This document shows positions 60,288-64,000 of a DNA stretch of 64,000 nucleotides, piece after piece (positions within the stretch are counted from its first letter, which is position 1; each line of letters starts with the position of its first letter). This stretch comes from Comamonas granuli NBRC 101663 (GTDB lineage Bacteria > Pseudomonadota > Gammaproteobacteria > Burkholderiales > Burkholderiaceae_C), in assembly GCF_000739995.1 (NCBI RefSeq), contig NZ_BBJX01000007.1, positions 147,988-211,987 of the forward strand, read 5' to 3'. The notes below the pieces were generated by a model. The model was not told where the DNA came from. It was given only the letters and a program-made list of their open reading frames with translations, and made no database searches. A program made the translations under genes and the position numbers.

Positions 60288-61606
60288 AGACTGACGGGCC
60301 CGCCGCTGCGGTTGCACCGGCAGCGGGCCCACCCTCTCCTGGGACCGTGGCGCCGCCCGAGCGCCGCTGGCGGCCCCGCTACCTGATGCTGGCGCCCTAC
60401 CGGCTCGGGTTTTTCCTCGCCCTGGTACAGCTCACGGCCGCAAGCGTCTGGTGGGCGCTGGTGCAGGCCGGCCGGGCCGGCGGGCTGCCCGGGCCATCCC
60501 TGGCGCTGCCGCCTGCTCTGGTGCACGCCGTGGCCATGGTGTACGGCTTCATGCCCCTGTTCTTTGCGGGCTTTCTGTTCACGGCCCTGCCCAAGTGGCT
60601 GCGCGTCGCGCCCTGGCCGGCGGCGGCGCTGCGCCCGGCCCTGCTGCTGCAGGCGCTGGGCGGGCTGCTGTGGCTGCTGGGCGCCCATGCGGGGGTGCCG
60701 CTGGCGCTGGCCGGCGCGCTGCTGGCGGCCCTGGGCCTGGCGTGGATGGCCCTGCTGCTGTGGCGGCTCATCCGCCGCAGCCGCGCGCCCGACACCCTGC
60801 ACCCGCGCGCCGTGGGCCTGGCGCTGGTCTGGGGCGTGCTCTGCCTGCTGGGCGTGGCGCTGGGCGTGGCCGCCGGGGATGCGGACCTGGCACGCGCCAG
60901 CGTGCTTTCCGGGCTGTGGGGGTGCATGGTGGTGGTCTTTGTGACCATGGCGCACCGCATGGTGCCGTTTTTCACCTCGCCGGCCATGCCGTTCGTGCAC
61001 GGGCGCCACGCCTTCTGGCTGCTGTGGCTGATGTGGGGCGTGGCGGCGCTCGAAGTGCTGGCCGTGGGGGTCGAGGGCGCGGGGCTGGCGCCGGCCTGGG
61101 CGCGCGCCTGGCAGGTGCTGCGCGCCGTGCTCGAAGGGGCTGCGGGCCTGGCGCTGTGCTGGGTGGCGCGCGCCTGGGCGCTGGCGCAAAGCCTGCGCAA
61201 CCGCATGATGGCCATGCTGCACATCGGCTTCCTGTGGCTGGGCGCAGCCCTGCTGCTGGCCGGCGCGGGCCAGGCGCTGGCCCTGGTGCCCGGGGCGCCC
61301 GCGCTGGGCCTGGGCGCGCTGCACGCCCTGACCATGGGCTGCCTGGGCTCGCTTCTGCTGGCCATGGTCACGCGCGTGGCGGGCGGGCACAGCGGGCGGG
61401 CGCTGGCGGCCGAGCGCCTGGCCTGGCCCCTGTTCTGGTGCCTGCAGGCGGCGACGCTGCTGCGCATCGCGGCCAGTGTGCCGTCGCGGCTCTCGGCCGG
61501 GCTGCTGCTGGCGGCGGCGCTGTGCTGGGCCGCCGCACTGGCCTGGTGGGCGGTGCGCCTGGGCGGCTGGTGCGGGCGCCTGCGCCCCGATGGGCGGCCC
61601 GGCTGA
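60284..61606 (+). CDS. nnrS: NnrS-family membrane protein
   Basis: 440-residue polytopic membrane protein with about 12 hydrophobic segments. NnrS proteins contain haem and copper and protect against nitric oxide and related stress. Recognisable parts: LAPYRLGFFLALVQLTAASVWW, HAVAMVYGFMPLFFAGFLFTALPKWL, FVTMAHRMVPFFTSPAM and LHALTMGCLGSLLLAMVTRVAGGHSGR, rich in the conserved His. The chosen GTG 60284 overlaps the nrdJ stop; an ATG at 60386 (MLAPYRLGF) is an alternative. It is coupled to nrdJ and upstream of a small unknown gene and a hemerythrin-like gene. Confidence 0.88.
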   Translation: MKTDGPAAAVAPAAGPPSPGTVAPPERRWRPRYLMLAPYRLGFFLALVQLTAASVWWALVQAGRAGGLPGPSLALPPALVHAVAMVYGFMPLFFAGFLFTALPKWLRVAPWPAAALRPALLLQALGGLLWLLGAHAGVPLALAGALLAALGLAWMALLLWRLIRRSRAPDTLHPRAVGLALVWGVLCLLGVALGVAAGDADLARASVLSGLWGCMVVVFVTMAHRMVPFFTSPAMPFVHGRHAFWLLWLMWGVAALEVLAVGVEGAGLAPAWARAWQVLRAVLEGAAGLALCWVARAWALAQSLRNRMMAMLHIGFLWLGAALLLAGAGQALALVPGAPALGLGALHALTMGCLGSLLLAMVTRVAGGHSGRALAAERLAWPLFWCLQAATLLRIAASVPSRLSAGLLLAAALCWAAALAWWAVRLGGWCGRLRPDGRPG

Positions 61607-61633
61607 ACCCAGGGATCATTGAAAGGATTTGCC

Positions 61634-62038
61634 ATGGACATCACCTGTTTTGACGACCTGCTGCGCGCCGCGCTGGCGCAGCCCGAGGCCCAGCGCCTGC
61701 TGTTCGTGTTCGCCGCGGTGGAACTGCCCGAGGACGCCACGGCCGAGCAGCGCGCGCGCTTTGCCGCGGGTGAGGGCGGGGCGCTGGTGCCGCGCATGTG
61801 CCTGGACCGGCTACCGCAGGAGCTGGGCAGCTTTGCCGCGCTGGCCGAGGAGTCGCTGCAGTGGGGCCAGGACTGGGCCATCGTGTTCGTGGCCGGGCTC
61901 TCGGGCACCCTGGACCGCGCGCCCAGCAGCCAGGACGCCGAGCGGCCCCTGCAGCGTATGGTCGAGGCCATCCGCCAGGGCATGTTCGGGCCGTTCATCC
62001 CCTTCAACCGGCAGGGCGAGCCGGTGCATTTTTCCTGA
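61634..62038 (+). CDS. Small protein of unknown function in the nnrS cluster
   Basis: Unrecognised 134-residue protein. ATG 61634 follows GAAAGGATTTGCC, a good ribosome-binding site. Sequence: N-terminal ITCFDDLLRAALAQPEAQRLLFVFAAVELPEDATAEQRARF, centre GALVPRMCLDRLPQELGSFAALAEESLQWGQDWAIVFVAGLSGT, C-terminal MVEAIRQGMFGPFIPFNRQGEPVHF. Mixed alpha/beta, soluble, two cysteines. I recall similar short proteins beside nnrS in this family, sometimes mislabelled as a ribonucleotide reductase subunit; that label is not supported here. Function unknown, probably tied to nitrogen-oxide metabolism by location. Confidence 0.8.
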   Translation: MDITCFDDLLRAALAQPEAQRLLFVFAAVELPEDATAEQRARFAAGEGGALVPRMCLDRLPQELGSFAALAEESLQWGQDWAIVFVAGLSGTLDRAPSSQDAERPLQRMVEAIRQGMFGPFIPFNRQGEPVHFS

Positions 62039-62053
62039 ACCGGTTCGGCGACC

Positions 62054-62605
62054 ATGGCCACACCACACACCCCCTTGCCCGGCTTCGGCGGCCCCGCCGT
62101 GGGCTTTGACACCCCGTTCGAGATGCTGCGCGCCTGCCACGAGCGCGTGCAGCGCACGCTGGCGCTGCTGGCGCGGCTGGTGGACTACCTGCACAGCGAC
62201 GGCTGCGATGCGTCGGCACGCCAGGCGGCGCGCGATGTGCTGCGCTATTTCGACATCGCCGCGCCCCTGCACCATGAGGACGAGGAGCGGCATGTCTTTC
62301 CGCCCCTGCTCGCCCAGGGCGAAAGCGCCGTGGCGGCGGCGGTACGGCGCCTGCAGGCCGACCACGAGGCCATGCATGCCCACTGGCAGGCCGCACGCAC
62401 GCGCCTGCTGGCGCTGGCCGACGGGCAGGCCGATGCGTTCACGACGGAGGACGAGGCGCTGTTCGCGCGCTTTGCCGCGGGCTACGCGGAGCACATCCGC
62501 ACCGAGGAAGACCTGGTCTACCCCGCAGCCCGTGCCCTGCTGAGCGACGCCGCCCTGGCCGCCATGGGCGCGGACATGCGCCAGCGCCGTGGCGCCGCGT
62601 CGTAA
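62054..62605 (+). CDS. Hemerythrin-like domain protein
   Basis: 183-residue four-helix protein predicted to bind a di-iron centre. Candidate ligands appear in order: His in ACHERVQRTL, the HHEDEERHVFPPL motif, His in ADHEAMHAHW and EHIRTEEDLVYPAA. Such proteins sense or handle O2 or NO, or help repair iron-sulfur clusters (YtfE-like). It starts 15 bases after the small unknown gene and closes the nar-nrdJ-nnrS run. A role in nitrosative stress is inferred from context. Confidence 0.87.
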   Translation: MATPHTPLPGFGGPAVGFDTPFEMLRACHERVQRTLALLARLVDYLHSDGCDASARQAARDVLRYFDIAAPLHHEDEERHVFPPLLAQGESAVAAAVRRLQADHEAMHAHWQAARTRLLALADGQADAFTTEDEALFARFAAGYAEHIRTEEDLVYPAARALLSDAALAAMGADMRQRRGAAS

Positions 62606-62665
62606 TTTGCTCTTTTATTGAGAGCTGCTCGCGCTGTGTTGGCGGGCGCTGCAGCCCAAAAACTC
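62606..62665. repeat. AGCTAT-type dispersed repeat (diverged) between convergent genes
   Basis: TTGCTCTTTTATTGAGAGCT then GCTCGCGCTGTGTTGGCGGG and CGCTGCAGCCCAAAAA. GAGCTGC and GCTGCAGC regions can pair across the middle. Fills the gap between the hemerythrin gene and the opposing DUF3567 gene. Confidence 0.5.
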
Positions 62666-62957
62666 AGTGAACCACGACAGGGTTCTGGGCCAGGCCGGTG
62701 TAGCGGTCGAGGATGTCCTCGACCTCCTCCTGCGTGGGGGTCTGGCGCTGCCAGGCCAGGATGTGCTGCTGGAACATCTCGGCCCAGGAGCCGTCGAGGT
62801 AGACCTCCTTGCCGCTGCGCTTGTCCACGATCTCGAAGCCGTGGCGGGCGAGCTGGGGCACGGGCGGCGTGGCCTCGCTGGCGGCGGGGTCCTGCGCTTC
62901 GGCGTCGGCCAGCATGTGGACCACGACGAAGGAATCGGAATCGTAGAGCATGTGCAT
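62664..62957 (-). CDS. DUF3567 family protein
   Basis: 97-residue protein of a family I know only from Burkholderiales. It opens MHMLYDSDSFVVVHMLAD and ends LDRYTGLAQNPVVVH, matching the DUF3567 pattern (MxMLYxSDSxVVV ... LAQxPVVxH); ARHGFEIVDKRSGKEVYLDGSWAEMFQQ is the middle block. ATG 62957 follows AGGGAGAACCGCC. Cytoplasmic, function unknown. A useful taxonomic marker. Confidence 0.88.
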   Translation of the reverse strand: MHMLYDSDSFVVVHMLADAEAQDPAASEATPPVPQLARHGFEIVDKRSGKEVYLDGSWAEMFQQHILAWQRQTPTQEEVEDILDRYTGLAQNPVVVH

Positions 62958-63084
62958 GGCGGTTCTCCCTTGGCTGGCTTAGATGCTGAGATGGCTGCGG
63001 CTGGCGCAAGTTCAAGGGTTGGTGTCCCGTGCACCCAGTATTCCACGAACCGGGCTGCCGTGCACGCGGCCGGCCGCGCCCCGC

Positions 63085-64000
63085 CTACGGCGCCTCGTGC
63101 GAGCGCAGGTTGAGCTCCACCAGGTCGCCGTTGGCCTGGGTGATGCGGATGCGCGCCGGCAGGTAGTCCAGCGCCGGGGCGAGCCAGACCTGGGCCTTGA
63201 GGTCGTAGTCGCGCCGGGGCAGGCGTTCGAGCAGCAGGGCGCGCACCGGGCCGAGGGGCAGGTCCAGGGTCTCCTCGCCCTCGATGGTGAAGGTCCAGAC
63301 ATCGGCGGCACGCGCGCTCACCGTGGGGATGCGGATGCGCGTGCCCACGGGATAGGCCTGCGGCGCGGCCGCGAGCATGGCGCTCAGTTGCAGGAACACG
63401 CTGAGCCGGTCCTGCGTGCCCGGCGCGATGGCGGCCGACGGCGTGTTGGCGCTGAAGCTGACCTGGCCCTGGGCAAAGTCGAAATGCGCGGCCTGCTCGC
63501 TGCGCGAGCGGTCGCCAAAGCGCCGGGGCTGCAGGCCCAGCGCGGTGATCTCGCCCACGCTGGTCTGTGCGCGCCCGCCCAGAAACAGCACGCGGATCTC
63601 CTGCCGCGCCTGGTACTGCTGGCCGTCATGCTGCCAGGACAGCTCGGCGCTGGCGTTGTACTGCAGGCGCCGGACCTGGCCGTGCACGTCAAAACCCAGG
63701 CGCACCGGCGCCGGGATGCGCACCGGCATGGCGGGCGTGCCGGCACCGTCCTCCGCGGCGCCGGGCGCCAGGATGGCGATGCCCGGCACGGGCGCGGCGG
63801 AGGGCGCGCTCGCCCCCGTCTGCGCGGCCACTGCGGCAGGGGCTGGGGGAGCGTCTTCCGCGGCCGATGATGCGGCTGCCGGTACGGACGCGGGGGCCGC
63901 CGGCGCGGGTGCGGGTTCGGCGGCGCTGTCGGCCGCCGGGAGCTCTGGCGCCCCGGCGTCGGCCGCCGGTGCGGGCATGGCGGTGGCGGGGGGCGGGGCC
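63085..64000 (-). CDS. DUF3108 domain protein (N-terminus outside window)
   Basis: The frame stays open to the end of the window, so the start lies beyond base 64000; an internal ATG at 63978 would start inside a low-complexity Ala/Pro stretch and is unlikely. About 100 residues of Ala/Pro/Ser-rich spacer lead to a folded C-terminal domain of some 200 residues (VRLGFDVHGQVRRLQYNASAELSWQHDGQQYQARQEIRV ... DYDLKAQVWLAPALDYLPARIRITQANGDLVELNL) typical of DUF3108. The layout suggests an N-terminal membrane anchor and a periplasmic domain, TonB-like in shape. Function unknown. Confidence 0.82.
   Translation of the reverse strand, partial: APPPATAMPAPAADAGAPELPAADSAAEPAPAPAAPASVPAAASSAAEDAPPAPAAVAAQTGASAPSAAPVPGIAILAPGAAEDGAGTPAMPVRIPAPVRLGFDVHGQVRRLQYNASAELSWQHDGQQYQARQEIRVLFLGGRAQTSVGEITALGLQPRRFGDRSRSEQAAHFDFAQGQVSFSANTPSAAIAPGTQDRLSVFLQLSAMLAAAPQAYPVGTRIRIPTVSARAADVWTFTIEGEETLDLPLGPVRALLLERLPRRDYDLKAQVWLAPALDYLPARIRITQANGDLVELNLRSHEAP

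Overview
The window is dense, GC-rich chromosomal DNA from a betaproteobacterium, most likely of the family Comamonadaceae (Acidovorax / Alicycliphilus-like). The evidence is the gene content and order (leuS-lptE-holA-proA, rsmI-yraN-diaA-dolP, pilT-cNMP-pilU), a DUF3567 protein (a family I know only from Burkholderiales), a proteobacterial-type gshA, and many copies of a short AT-richer repeat built around GCGCT...AGCTAT(C/T)AAAA, which I associate with this family. No rRNA, tRNA, CRISPR array, insertion sequence or phage gene was recognised. Almost every base is coding; gaps are short.

Layout. 1-6.0 kb: leuS (5' end missing), lptE and holA, with an arginase / ornithine cyclodeaminase pair on the other strand splitting lptE from holA. 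6.1-14.2 kb: a small unknown gene, proA, the Trk potassium system (trkA, trkH), gshA and the kup potassium transporter. 14.2-16.9 kb: rsmI, yraN, diaA-like and dolP (16S rRNA methylation, outer-membrane lipoprotein). 16.9-20.8 kb: a beta-hydroxyacid dehydrogenase and the twitching-motility ATPases pilT and pilU with a cyclic-nucleotide-binding gene between them. 20.8-31.8 kb: yggS, threonine aldolase, then a TetR-centred acyl-CoA region (periplasmic binding protein, acyl-CoA ligase, single-chain biotin-dependent acyl-CoA carboxylase), a class V aminotransferase and ogt. 31.8-37.3 kb: a LysR-controlled operon of ALDH7-type dehydrogenase, FAD oxidoreductase and ThDP enzyme that looks like pipecolate/lysine catabolism. 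37.3-39.9 kb: a glcD-lrgA-lrgB operon. 40.0-43.5 kb: a lysine-rich micro-ORF followed by a textbook terminator, an ABC protein, a LysR regulator and purU.

43.5-62.6 kb is a nitrate-respiration block on one strand: narX-narL (sensing), narK1-narK2 (transport), narGHJI (membrane nitrate reductase), a parvulin isomerase, a carbonic anhydrase, then nrdJ (oxygen-independent B12 ribonucleotide reductase), an NnrS-type membrane protein, a small unknown protein and a hemerythrin-like protein. Read together this is an anaerobic lifestyle module: it senses nitrate, imports and reduces it, keeps DNA precursors flowing without oxygen, and probably copes with nitrosative stress. The window ends with a DUF3567 gene and the C-terminal part of a DUF3108 gene.

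The features most worth a second look are the lysine-rich micro-ORF upstream of a SbmA-like ABC protein, the glcD-lrgAB operon (LrgAB as a glycolate/2-hydroxyacid carrier), the nrdJ-nnrS-unknown-hemerythrin cluster, a perfect 12-bp palindrome between ocd and holA, and the dispersed repeat that sits between four convergent gene pairs and also appears in frame inside proteins. Starts were chosen by reading frame, Shine-Dalgarno match and family alignment from memory; no database search was run.
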